DNA from: a bacterium UBP8_UBA817
GTDB taxonomy: Bacteria; Margulisbacteria; Marinamargulisbacteria; UBA817
NCBI GenBank assembly: GCA_002296285.1
Contig: DBHX01000067.1
Span: 1-5,476, forward strand
Direction of reading: 5' to 3'
Length of the DNA stretch: 5,476 nt
Shown here: positions 1-5,476 of the stretch, piece after piece
Layout: every line of letters starts with the position of its first letter
How positions within the stretch are numbered: position 1 is the stretch's first letter
The notes under the pieces: generated by a model
Databases searched by the model: none
Seen by the model: only the letters and a program-made list of their open reading frames with translations
What the model was told of the DNA's origin: nothing
Translations under genes and position numbers: made by a program

Positions 1-457
1 GGGCCATATGATTGCTAAATTTCCCCATGTGGTGGCACGCATTGCCAATGATGGCCACGAGATTGCCAATCATACCTGGGCCCATTACCGATTGGATGAA
101 ATGAATCAAGATCAAGTGGGTTTGCAGCTCTCGGCCACCACCCAAGCATTGCATCAACTGAATGTGCCCATGGCGCCCTACGTGCGCCCTCCGGGCGGTC
201 GATTCAATAATTATTTGCTCCATTGTGCCAAAAATCAACAACTGACCATGGTGATGTGGGATGTTAATGCGGTCGATTATAAACAAGCGGATGGCACCTT
301 TCCAGAGCCGCGTGTTATTCAACGCCGCGTGCTGAGACAAATTAAACCCGGTAGCATTGTGCTCATGCACAATTCTCCGGCCACCCTTCACGCCTTGCCT
401 GACATTATTGATGAACTTAAAGGGCGCGGTTATGCGATCGGATTGTTAACATGGTAA
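1..457 (+). CDS. Polysaccharide deacetylase, NodB family (5' end outside window)
   Basis: This is the C-terminal part of a metal-dependent carbohydrate esterase of the NodB/CE4 family, which removes acetyl groups from GlcNAc-type glycans such as peptidoglycan or chitin-like oligomers. The open frame runs unbroken to the left edge (first full codon at base 2), so the Met at base 8 is probably internal. Visible motifs in order are the metal-binding NHTWAH (His codons at 71 and 83), RPPGGRFN (Arg at 185), the WDVNAVDY segment and the LMHNS segment (His at 368). The first motif with the catalytic Asp (TFDDG type) must lie upstream of the window. Whether the protein is secreted cannot be judged because the N-terminus is missing. 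The stop at 455-457 overlaps the start of the next gene, so the two are probably co-transcribed. The family call is firm; the substrate is not known. Confidence 0.93.
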   Translation, partial: GHMIAKFPHVVARIANDGHEIANHTWAHYRLDEMNQDQVGLQLSATTQALHQLNVPMAPYVRPPGGRFNNYLLHCAKNQQLTMVMWDVNAVDYKQADGTFPEPRVIQRRVLRQIKPGSIVLMHNSPATLHALPDIIDELKGRGYAIGLLTW

Positions 458-1269
458 ATATTTCTTCGTTGCGCCCGTTATTGGATCGTGAGGACGTAAT
501 TTTGGGTTTGGATGCCTATGGGGTTATTTATAATGATGATGGCCCATTTGACGCCATTAAGGGGGTGTTTCACTATTGCGATCAGCATCAGATTCCATTG
601 TATATGATCACCAACAATGCCACCCAGTCGATTACGGACATTTCCAATAAAATGCACGCCTTTGGGCTGCCCATTGCCCCTGAACAGGTGATCTCCTCGG
701 GGTGTGGTTGCTACATGATCGACGATATTCAATCGATACTCTTTGAACAACGGGTGTTTGTCTATGGGTTTGAATCCTCACAATTTTATGCGTTGCAGGC
801 TCAGGCTGAGGTGGTTAGTGACCCCGAAGAGGCCGATGTTATGGTATTGGCGGCATCCCTTGGAACCATGAATCACCACTGGTATAAACGCGTTCATGAT
901 GTCTTGCGGGATCGGCCAACCCTGCCTGTGATTTGCATTAATCCGGACCATTACATTAAGAATCAGTCGGGCTTCAAGCCGGTCATGGGGTTTTATGCCC
1001 ATCAAATGGCGCAACAACTCAATGCCGATCACTGGGTATGGATGGGCAAGCCGTACCCACTTTTTTCAGCATTGGTTCGTCACGTGCTTCATGGCCAAGG
1101 GTTGGACCCGTCCAATTTGGTGTTTTGTGACGATAATCCCATGAATGTTCAGCAATTAATGGATGATTTGACTTGCACTGGGGTGCTCATCTCAGATACC
1201 GGCATTGCCCAGAAATTTCCAGACTTTCATCACCCAGGTATGTTTCAACTATCCAATTGCCGGGTGTGA
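451..1269 (+). CDS. HAD-superfamily hydrolase, NagD-like subfamily IIA, variant nucleophile motif
   Basis: A 272-residue HAD-fold protein, probably a cytosolic phosphatase acting on a small phosphorylated metabolite. Motif I is LDAYGV with the expected nucleophile Asp21. Motif II is TNN (54-56), motif III the Lys of GKP (Lys200) and motif IV CDDNP (Asp227, Asp228). The large insertion between motifs II and III is the cap position of NagD-like (C2 cap) members. The second Asp of the usual DxDG motif, the general acid/base of HAD phosphatases, is Tyr23 here. DAYG also occurs in 2-haloacid dehalogenases and a bulky aromatic is known at this position in some IIA members, so the reaction may not be simple phosphomonoester hydrolysis. 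The ATG at 451 overlaps the deacetylase stop by 7 bases and has only a weak GGA (440-442) ahead of it, suggesting translational coupling. The substrate is unknown. Confidence 0.88.
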   Translation: MVNISSLRPLLDREDVILGLDAYGVIYNDDGPFDAIKGVFHYCDQHQIPLYMITNNATQSITDISNKMHAFGLPIAPEQVISSGCGCYMIDDIQSILFEQRVFVYGFESSQFYALQAQAEVVSDPEEADVMVLAASLGTMNHHWYKRVHDVLRDRPTLPVICINPDHYIKNQSGFKPVMGFYAHQMAQQLNADHWVWMGKPYPLFSALVRHVLHGQGLDPSNLVFCDDNPMNVQQLMDDLTCTGVLISDTGIAQKFPDFHHPGMFQLSNCRV

Positions 1270-1280
1270 ATTTTTGCTAT

Positions 1281-1308
1281 TTAACTTATTGTCGTTTCGA
1301 GCTATTCT
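1281..1308 (+). promoter_or_regulatory. Weak candidate promoter for the pseudokinase-REC gene
   Basis: The 51-base gap after the HAD gene holds a TTAACT (-35-like, 1281-1286) and a TATTCT (-10-like, 1303-1308) separated by 16 bases. Each matches four of six sigma70 consensus positions. Transcription from it would start near 1315 and give a leader of about 6 bases. This is a weak match in AT-rich DNA; read-through from the HAD gene is an equally good explanation for expression of the downstream gene. Confidence 0.22.
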
Positions 1309-1320
1309 ATTTGTGGGAAG

Positions 1321-3480
1321 ATGACGGATCATACAATAAGCAATCAATTGTTCCACTTAACCACGCAAATTATTTTGTTTGATGGTGATAATTTTCAACA
1401 AAAAATTCTGGAAGAAGTGTCAGCGATTTTTGATTTTAAGGCCTGTGCAACATTGAATGTGGTGGATTACGAACGCATGTACTTGTCGCATTTTACGCCC
1501 TTTAAATCTGGCATTCATGAGGATGACTTTTTTCAATTTTTAGACAATGAACTCTATTCATGGCCCGTTGAGCAAGGCCCCTATGTTGGGTCGTATGGCG
1601 ATTGGTCCGTGGTGGGGGTGGCGTTTCAACAACAAACATGGGGTGTCTTTGTGGCCGAAAAACACCCCCTTAGTCATGATGTTCAATCCCTGGAAACGTT
1701 TTCCAACAGTGTGCAAATCTGGTATGACTACCCGCACATGTTTTATTCCACCGAACCCCCCATCAAAATTGACATGCTATCGGAACGAAAATACGCTGCA
1801 TTGCAAACGCTCTATTCCATTGCCGAATGGGAATGGGATTTAAATTCCAATGACTGTTATATTTCCAATGCCTTTATTGCCTTTTTTGATCATGCTACCA
1901 TTCAGCCGTGTTATAGCATTACAGACTTGTATCATTTGTTAGGTCCTGAAAATACCCAGCGATTCAAGGAGTGCATGGATAAAGTGATTCACCAACGCTA
2001 CCAGGTATTCGAAGAGTTTAAATGCCCCTTGCTGGATCAACAAACGTTCCAGCATATTCAAATGTTATTTGATCCAGTGTATGAAGATGACCGTTTGGTG
2101 AAGGTGGTTGGCTTTTGTCGAGATAATGGCCGAACGTATGCGTCGGATCAATCGCAATTGAAGTGGTTTGATAGTGAGTGGCTCCATGATTTGCCGTTGC
2201 TTCCTATGGAATGGATTGTTCATTCCAATTTAGAGTGTGAAATTACCACATCCCCGTTTCATCATGTTCAAGTAAAAGAAAACATTGATCAGTTGATGGC
2301 GGAGCTTACCAAACACTTAACCGATGTGTTTTCTGTCAATCAATTTGATAAAAGCATTAATTTAACCATTAAATTTCCATTTTCGAAATACCATTACCAA
2401 TTAATTGCCTCAAAATCTGAACTGGACCCATTGCTTTGGCGTGGCTTTTTGATCTTATTAAATGAAAAAGAAACCGTGACTCACAATACCTTGCAACAAA
2501 AAAACTACGAACAATACAACCAGCAACGGGTGTTTCAATTCTTTCAATCGCTATCCATGGTTGATACCATGTCGGACTATCAGACCTTGATTCAATACTT
2601 GCTTGGGTTGCCCCGCTATTCAAAAGAGGCCTATACGTTTCATGACTTTTGGTCTCAAATTGAGGAATTGGCCCTGGTTAAGAATGGCAATGTTACCATT
2701 CAAAATGGCATTGTAGAATCATTTCGTGTCCCCCATGCGCAATGGATTTTGTCGTTATTTTCATTTGTCATGACCTATTTTCGATTGGAGCATTCAACGT
2801 TTTGCTTGCACTGTGTAGAGCCGGCCATTGTTGAATCCCAAAATACATTTATTATGGACGCAAATCATGTGCTTCAATTGTCGTTAACCGCCCAACATAT
2901 TCACCATGTTCCCAACCTCGTTGCGTTGTTTTTGCAATTTGGTTTAATGGGCACCAGCATTGATATTAATTTTATGTTTAATGATGTGGACTGGAAGTGC
3001 AATATTTACTTTGAAGTGAAAGCCCCGGAACAACCATTGATCATTAATTCCAAAAAGGTTCATCAACCTGTGCCAAACATGAAAAAGAAAACGGTCTTGA
3101 TTGTCGATGATGATCAATACAACACCCAAACGCTGGAAGTGCTTTTCCATAGCGATGGCTTTCGAACCATGTCGGCCAATCATGGTCAACAAGCGTTGCG
3201 TTTAATGGATAGTGTGGATGGCATTGATGTGATTATTTTGGATTTGAGAATGCCCATCATGGATGGCTTTGGTGTGCTAGAAAAAATGAAAGAACGATCC
3301 AATAAGATTCCAGTGGTTATCCTTTCCGCCAACATTACCCCCAATGTTTCTGAACAGCTTCGTCAGTACAATGTGAATGCCATTATTGAAAAACCCTTCG
3401 ATATGGATGAACTCATTGGGCATGTGAGCCAATTGATGCTAAATCAGCCATCAAATTCTCAGGACGGCCAGGAATTATAG
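1321..3480 (+). CDS. GAF-PAS-pseudo-histidine-kinase-REC signalling protein
   Basis: A soluble 719-residue sensory protein with no evident membrane segment or signal peptide. Residues about 10-135 look like a GAF domain (the end resembles VVGVAFQQQTWGVFVAEK). Residues 152-270 look like PAS, with EWEWDLNSNDCYISNAF followed by a PAC-like stretch ending in GFCRD. Residues 285-380 resemble a second, weaker PAS. Residues 397-567 follow the layout of a HisKA/HATPase core but lack its catalytic residues: Met413 seems to stand at the phospho-His, Ser478 and Phe482 at the N-box Asn positions, and no DxGxG is visible. Residues 590-706 are a canonical receiver: Asp596/Asp597, phospho-acceptor Asp641, Ser669 and Lys691. 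It probably senses small molecules through GAF/PAS and receives phosphate from another kinase. The ATG at 1321 follows an in-frame stop at 1282; GGGAAG directly abuts it, which is too close for a normal ribosome site. Domain calls other than REC rest on pattern reading. Confidence 0.85.
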   Translation: MTDHTISNQLFHLTTQIILFDGDNFQQKILEEVSAIFDFKACATLNVVDYERMYLSHFTPFKSGIHEDDFFQFLDNELYSWPVEQGPYVGSYGDWSVVGVAFQQQTWGVFVAEKHPLSHDVQSLETFSNSVQIWYDYPHMFYSTEPPIKIDMLSERKYAALQTLYSIAEWEWDLNSNDCYISNAFIAFFDHATIQPCYSITDLYHLLGPENTQRFKECMDKVIHQRYQVFEEFKCPLLDQQTFQHIQMLFDPVYEDDRLVKVVGFCRDNGRTYASDQSQLKWFDSEWLHDLPLLPMEWIVHSNLECEITTSPFHHVQVKENIDQLMAELTKHLTDVFSVNQFDKSINLTIKFPFSKYHYQLIASKSELDPLLWRGFLILLNEKETVTHNTLQQKNYEQYNQQRVFQFFQSLSMVDTMSDYQTLIQYLLGLPRYSKEAYTFHDFWSQIEELALVKNGNVTIQNGIVESFRVPHAQWILSLFSFVMTYFRLEHSTFCLHCVEPAIVESQNTFIMDANHVLQLSLTAQHIHHVPNLVALFLQFGLMGTSIDINFMFNDVDWKCNIYFEVKAPEQPLIINSKKVHQPVPNMKKKTVLIVDDDQYNTQTLEVLFHSDGFRTMSANHGQQALRLMDSVDGIDVIILDLRMPIMDGFGVLEKMKERSNKIPVVILSANITPNVSEQLRQYNVNAIIEKPFDMDELIGHVSQLMLNQPSNSQDGQEL

Positions 3481-4074
3481 GTACTTAAGTAAAATTTTAA
3501 TTTGATCTTCAATGGATGATACCGTGGAAAGTTCCTTCGCATGCTTCATGAAGCCGCGTTTGATTTCTTCTTTTTGGTACCCCAATTGACGCAATGCCAT
3601 GACAATGTCATCGGAATCGTGATGGTTCTCCGATGCCTCTTTTTCAATGATTTTTGGGCTGACTCCCGCCATGGTTTGGACTTTGTCTTTTAATTCTATG
3701 ATCATTCGTTCAGCGGTTTTTTTACCAATGCCTGGGCACTGGGTGATGAGCATGATGTTGTCCGTTTGAATCGCAGAAATGAAATCTGTCATCTTCATAT
3801 TCGATAAAATTCCCAAGGCCACTTTTGGCCCAATCCCTGATACGGATAACAATAGTTCAAAGCATTCCCGTTCATATTCGGTTTCAAAACCAAATAAACT
3901 TTGCGTATCTTCTCGGATGTGGTGATAAATGATTAAGTCAATCGGGTCTTGAATGGCGAGTTTGGATAATGTTTGAATGGTGCATTGAACCAAATACCCA
4001 ACGTTATCGACATTCACAACCAAGGCCGTTGCTTGTTTAAACTGAACCGTACCACTGAGTGAGTAAATCATCAT
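3475..4074 (-). CDS. ruvA: Holliday junction DNA helicase subunit RuvA
   Basis: RuvA binds four-way DNA junctions as a tetramer and loads the RuvB motor for branch migration in recombination and repair. The 199 residues match the usual length of about 200. Domain I is the N-terminal OB-fold (about 1-62), ending in HIREDTQSLFGF, where Glu55 and Asp56 fit the acidic pin that keeps the junction open. Domain II has the two helix-hairpin-helix motifs, SGIGPKVALGIL (79-90) and PGIGKKTAERMI (114-125). A variable linker (about 135-153) leads to domain III (154-199), the RuvB-binding helices, with ALRQLGYQKEEI. Two ATGs stand in tandem. The second (4069-4071) gives MIYSLSG, closer to typical RuvA starts; the first (4072-4074) overlaps the ruvC stop as ATGA. 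No Shine-Dalgarno is seen, so coupling to ruvC translation is likely. ruvB is not adjacent. Confidence 0.97.
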   Translation of the reverse strand: MMIYSLSGTVQFKQATALVVNVDNVGYLVQCTIQTLSKLAIQDPIDLIIYHHIREDTQSLFGFETEYERECFELLLSVSGIGPKVALGILSNMKMTDFISAIQTDNIMLITQCPGIGKKTAERMIIELKDKVQTMAGVSPKIIEKEASENHHDSDDIVMALRQLGYQKEEIKRGFMKHAKELSTVSSIEDQIKILLKYL

Positions 4075-4547
4075 TTATATTTTACCGAATGATGGTGACA
4101 AATGGCAATGGCAAGCGCATCGGCCACATCATCTGGTTTTGGGACTTTTTTTAGTTGTAGCAGTTCTTTTGTCATGAACTGAACTTGTTGTTTTTCTGCG
4201 CCACCATGCCCAATAATGGCACTTTTGACCGAGGTTGGGGAGTAGTTGTAAGTGGGGATTTTTCTGGATTCCATTGCGCATACAATGACCCCCCTGGCAT
4301 GACTGACTTGCATGGCTGTTTTAACATTTTTACTGAAATAAAGTTCTTCAATCCCACATACGTCGGGCTGATGATGATCGAGTAAGGTTAGTAAGTTGTC
4401 TTGAATGGTGAGTAGTCGTTCTCCCATCGGTGTGTGTGCTGGGGTGGTGATGGCACCGTAACTGACCGCGGACATTTTCTGACCCTTAATATCAATGATG
4501 CCAAATCCAACAATGGCGATCCCCGGATCAATCCCAATAATTCTCAT
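4071..4547 (-). CDS. ruvC: Crossover junction endodeoxyribonuclease RuvC
   Basis: RuvC is the dimeric RNase H-fold nuclease that cuts Holliday junctions symmetrically, working with RuvAB. From the ATG at 4545-4547 it is 158 residues, the usual RuvC length is about 160-190. The start MRIIGIDPG carries catalytic Asp7. GIEELYF gives Glu67 (or Glu68), followed by the well-conserved KNVKTAMQVSHARGV segment. The end PDDVADALAIAICHHH supplies the final acidic pair, best read as Asp140 and Asp143. All four metal-binding acids are therefore present and the enzyme should be active. The frame stays open upstream to 4661, but the added residues do not resemble RuvC and would run into the divergent gene. 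It is the first gene of a ruvC-ruvA pair; its stop overlaps the ruvA start. The promoter appears to lie in the 37-base gap upstream and predicts a leaderless message. Confidence 0.97.
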   Translation of the reverse strand: MRIIGIDPGIAIVGFGIIDIKGQKMSAVSYGAITTPAHTPMGERLLTIQDNLLTLLDHHQPDVCGIEELYFSKNVKTAMQVSHARGVIVCAMESRKIPTYNYSPTSVKSAIIGHGGAEKQQVQFMTKELLQLKKVPKPDDVADALAIAICHHHSVKYK

Positions 4548-4548
4548 A

Positions 4549-4578
4549 GTGACTAGTTTACCTATTATTGGGTACAAT
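4549..4578 (+). promoter_or_regulatory. Predicted promoter of the kinase-murA operon, leaderless
   Basis: GTGACT (4549-4554) matches four of six -35 bases, and TACAAT (4573-4578) matches five of six -10 bases, with an 18-base spacer. The kinase ATG follows the -10 element after only 6 bases, which puts the expected start of transcription on or next to the ATG. No purine-rich ribosome site is present between them. The promoter is interleaved with the oppositely directed ruvCA promoter, so polymerase binding at one should block the other. Confidence 0.55.
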
Positions 4579-4583
4579 GTCAT
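4555..4583 (-). promoter_or_regulatory. Predicted ruvCA promoter, leaderless
   Basis: On the - strand, ATGACA (4583 to 4578) matches five of six bases of the -35 consensus. After a 17-base spacer, TAAACT (4560 to 4555) matches four of six bases of the -10 consensus and fits TANNNT. Only 7 bases separate the -10 element from the ruvC ATG at 4547, so the predicted transcript starts at or within a base or so of the start codon. No Shine-Dalgarno sequence lies at the normal distance; the nearest AGG is about 13 bases upstream. The call rests on position and consensus match only. Confidence 0.5.
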
Positions 4584-4590
4584 CATGACA
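4578..4590. promoter_or_regulatory. 13-base inverted repeat, possible operator
   Basis: TGTCAT-C-ATGACA is a perfect dyad with 6-base arms and a single central base. It includes the last base of the kinase -10 element, the kinase start codon (4585-4587) and the entire predicted ruvC -35 element. A protein bound here would cover both promoters. Six-base arms can arise by chance, and no second copy was noticed in the window, so the role is only suggested by location. Confidence 0.3.
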
Positions 4591-5148
4591 ACAAATTGGT
4601 TTGGTGTTGTGGGACGAAACGGGTCGGGTAAATCCACCGTATGTGAGTACTTGGTATCCAAGGGGTATCAGGTGTACTCGTTGTCGGATGTGGTTCGCCA
4701 ATATGCCACCCAAGCCGGTTTGGTTCATGATCGGGACACCTTGACGTCGTTGGCCAACCAACTAAAAACCGATCACGGCACTGATTTTTTTGCTCAGTCC
4801 GTTGTTCAATCGGCCAAAGGGCAGGCGTTGGTTGTCTTTGATAGCATTCGTCATCCCAGTGAAATTGCTTATTTGCGTTCTCATCATGTTCAATTCATTG
4901 GCGTAGAGTGTTCGTTAAAGGATTGTTACGACCGCATTGTTAGACGTGGCAAAACCACCGACTTTGTTTCTTTTGAGGACTTTAAACGGCAAGATGAGTA
5001 TGAAATGAATGGGAACAGTTTTGGGCAGCTTATTTCAGAGTGTTTGGCCTTGTGTGATCAAACCATTCACAATAATGGCGATTTACGAAATTTATATGAT
5101 GCCCTTGACGATATGTTGGTAGATATGGGAGCGTCCAATGTTAAATGA
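4585..5148 (+). CDS. P-loop kinase related to dephospho-CoA kinase
   Basis: A 187-residue P-loop kinase of the nucleoside/nucleotide-kinase fold. The Walker A motif is GRNGSGKST (10-18), near the N-terminus as in CoaE and adenylate kinases. YSLSDVVRQ (31-39) fits the substrate-binding segment, VVFDSIRHPSE (83-93) carries the Walker B-like Asp86, and DRIVRRGK (116-123) is a lid with the Arg residues that grip phosphates. The C-terminal ECLALCDQTIHNNGDLRNL matches the end of CoaE-like kinases, which close with D.vI.N.g.l..L. The DSIR.P.E pattern is typical of the CoaE-like AAA-type kinases found in archaea and scattered bacteria rather than of classical CoaE, so the substrate is uncertain. The ATG at 4585 is chosen because the kinase fold starts there; upstream in-frame codons run into divergent ruvC. 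The gene overlaps murA by 11 bases and is probably co-transcribed with it. Confidence 0.82.
   Translation: MTTNWFGVVGRNGSGKSTVCEYLVSKGYQVYSLSDVVRQYATQAGLVHDRDTLTSLANQLKTDHGTDFFAQSVVQSAKGQALVVFDSIRHPSEIAYLRSHHVQFIGVECSLKDCYDRIVRRGKTTDFVSFEDFKRQDEYEMNGNSFGQLISECLALCDQTIHNNGDLRNLYDALDDMLVDMGASNVK
5127..5131 (+). promoter_or_regulatory. Shine-Dalgarno site of murA
   Basis: GGGAG lies 6 bases ahead of the murA ATG at 5138, inside the last codons of the kinase gene. It is the clearest ribosome binding site in the window and fixes the murA start, showing that this organism does use Shine-Dalgarno pairing for internal operon genes. Confidence 0.6.
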
Positions 5149-5476
5149 ATCTCGATTATTTATAAAAGGTGGGGTGCCACTTCAGGGAACGGTTCAAGCT
5201 TCTGGCGCAAAAAATGCGGCCCTTCCCATTTTGGCGGCCAGTATTTTGGTCAAAGGCAATTATATTATTGGCAATGTTCCCCCGCTCATGGATGTCACCA
5301 TTATGCTCAAAATGCTCAATGCCTTGGGTGTTCGGGCCGAACTGTCTCATGGCAATATGGTTAAAGTTTGCAATGACCGAAAAATTCGTCACATTGCCCC
5401 TTATGAATTGGTGACGGCCATGCGGGCATCATTTTTTGTGGCGGGCCCAATTTTGGCACGCACAGGGTTTGCCAAG
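5138..5476 (+). CDS. murA: UDP-N-acetylglucosamine 1-carboxyvinyltransferase MurA (3' end outside window)
   Basis: MurA transfers enolpyruvate from phosphoenolpyruvate to UDP-GlcNAc, the first committed cytosolic step of peptidoglycan synthesis. The first 113 codons are present; the full family is about 420 residues, so roughly a quarter is visible. After MLNESRLFIKGG comes the signature SGAKNAALPILAAS, with Lys25 and Asn26 matching the substrate-binding Lys22/Asn23 of the E. coli enzyme. NVPPLMDV follows, then YELVTAMRASFFVAGPILAR, whose Arg96 corresponds to the PEP-contacting Arg91. The loop with the Cys (or Asp) that decides fosfomycin sensitivity, at about residue 120, begins just past the right edge and cannot be read. 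The start is supported by GGGAG 6 bases upstream and by alignment to the family start; it lies 11 bases inside the preceding kinase gene. Confidence 0.97.
   Translation, partial: MLNESRLFIKGGVPLQGTVQASGAKNAALPILAASILVKGNYIIGNVPPLMDVTIMLKMLNALGVRAELSHGNMVKVCNDRKIRHIAPYELVTAMRASFFVAGPILARTGFAK

Noticed and set aside
8..457. Deacetylase as a complete gene starting at base 8
   Set aside because: The frame is open to the window edge and the first NodB motif is missing, so the gene begins upstream.
478..1032. Two open frames on the - strand inside the HAD gene (478-750 and 778-1032)
   Set aside because: They lie wholly antisense to a gene with clear HAD motifs, and their translations show no recognisable domain.
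1173..1382. A 69-codon + strand open frame bridging the HAD and signalling genes
   Set aside because: It overlaps both genes in another frame and has no ribosome site or recognisable protein content.
3482..3500. Palindrome TACTTAAGTA followed by AAATTTTAA as a terminator for the signalling gene
   Set aside because: It has no loop and no G+C stem, and it encodes the C-terminus of RuvA, so it is better explained as AT-rich coding sequence.
4495..4584. N-terminal extension of the kinase to an ATG at 4495
   Set aside because: It overlaps the start of ruvC on the other strand, and the P-loop fold begins within 10 residues of the ATG at 4585 as in related kinases.
4548..4661. N-terminal extension of RuvC by 38 codons to an ATG at 4661
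   Set aside because: The added residues do not resemble RuvC, which starts at M-R-I-I-G-I-D-P-G, and they would lie antisense to the Walker A region of the divergent kinase.
5156..5414. Open frames on both strands within the murA start region (5156-5392 - and 5169-5414 +)
   Set aside because: The murA frame from 5138 carries unambiguous MurA signature residues; the others are out-of-frame or antisense shadows.

Overview
This is a bacterial chromosomal segment of moderate G+C content with tightly packed genes. No rRNA, tRNA, insertion sequence, CRISPR array or phage gene was seen. The presence of ruvA, ruvC and murA shows a bacterium that makes peptidoglycan, but nothing here fixes the phylum. 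TGA, TAA and TAG all act as stops at the ends of recognisable proteins, so the genetic code looks standard.

Layout. Bases 1-3480 are read on the + strand: the 3' part of a polysaccharide deacetylase (NodB family) gene, a HAD-superfamily phosphatase-like gene that overlaps it by 7 bases, and a 719-residue signalling protein. The signalling protein reads as GAF - PAS - PAS-like - histidine-kinase-like core - receiver (REC). Its kinase-like core appears to have lost the phospho-accepting His and the ATP-binding Asn residues, while the REC domain is intact. Bases 3475-4547 hold ruvC-ruvA on the - strand (order ruvC then ruvA, overlapping start and stop). They encode Holliday-junction resolvase and the RuvB-loading subunit; ruvB is not in the window. 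From 4585 on the + strand come a P-loop kinase related to dephospho-CoA kinase and, overlapping it by 11 bases, the first 113 codons of murA, the first committed step of peptidoglycan synthesis.

Regulatory points. The 37-base gap between divergent ruvC and the kinase gene fits two interleaved back-to-back sigma70-type promoters. Both -10 elements lie only 6-7 bases from the start codons, so both mRNAs are predicted to be leaderless. A 6-1-6 perfect dyad covers the kinase start codon and the ruvC -35 element. At the other end of ruvA, the signalling gene and ruvA meet tail to tail with a 6-base overlap in which each stop codon is the complement of the other gene's last Leu codon, leaving no room for a terminator.

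How the genes relate. Three functional themes sit side by side: envelope or glycan metabolism (deacetylase, murA), recombination and repair (ruvCA), and signalling (the pseudokinase-REC protein). Most of this is ordinary housekeeping content. The most unusual items are the degenerate kinase, the variant HAD motif and the compressed divergent promoter region.
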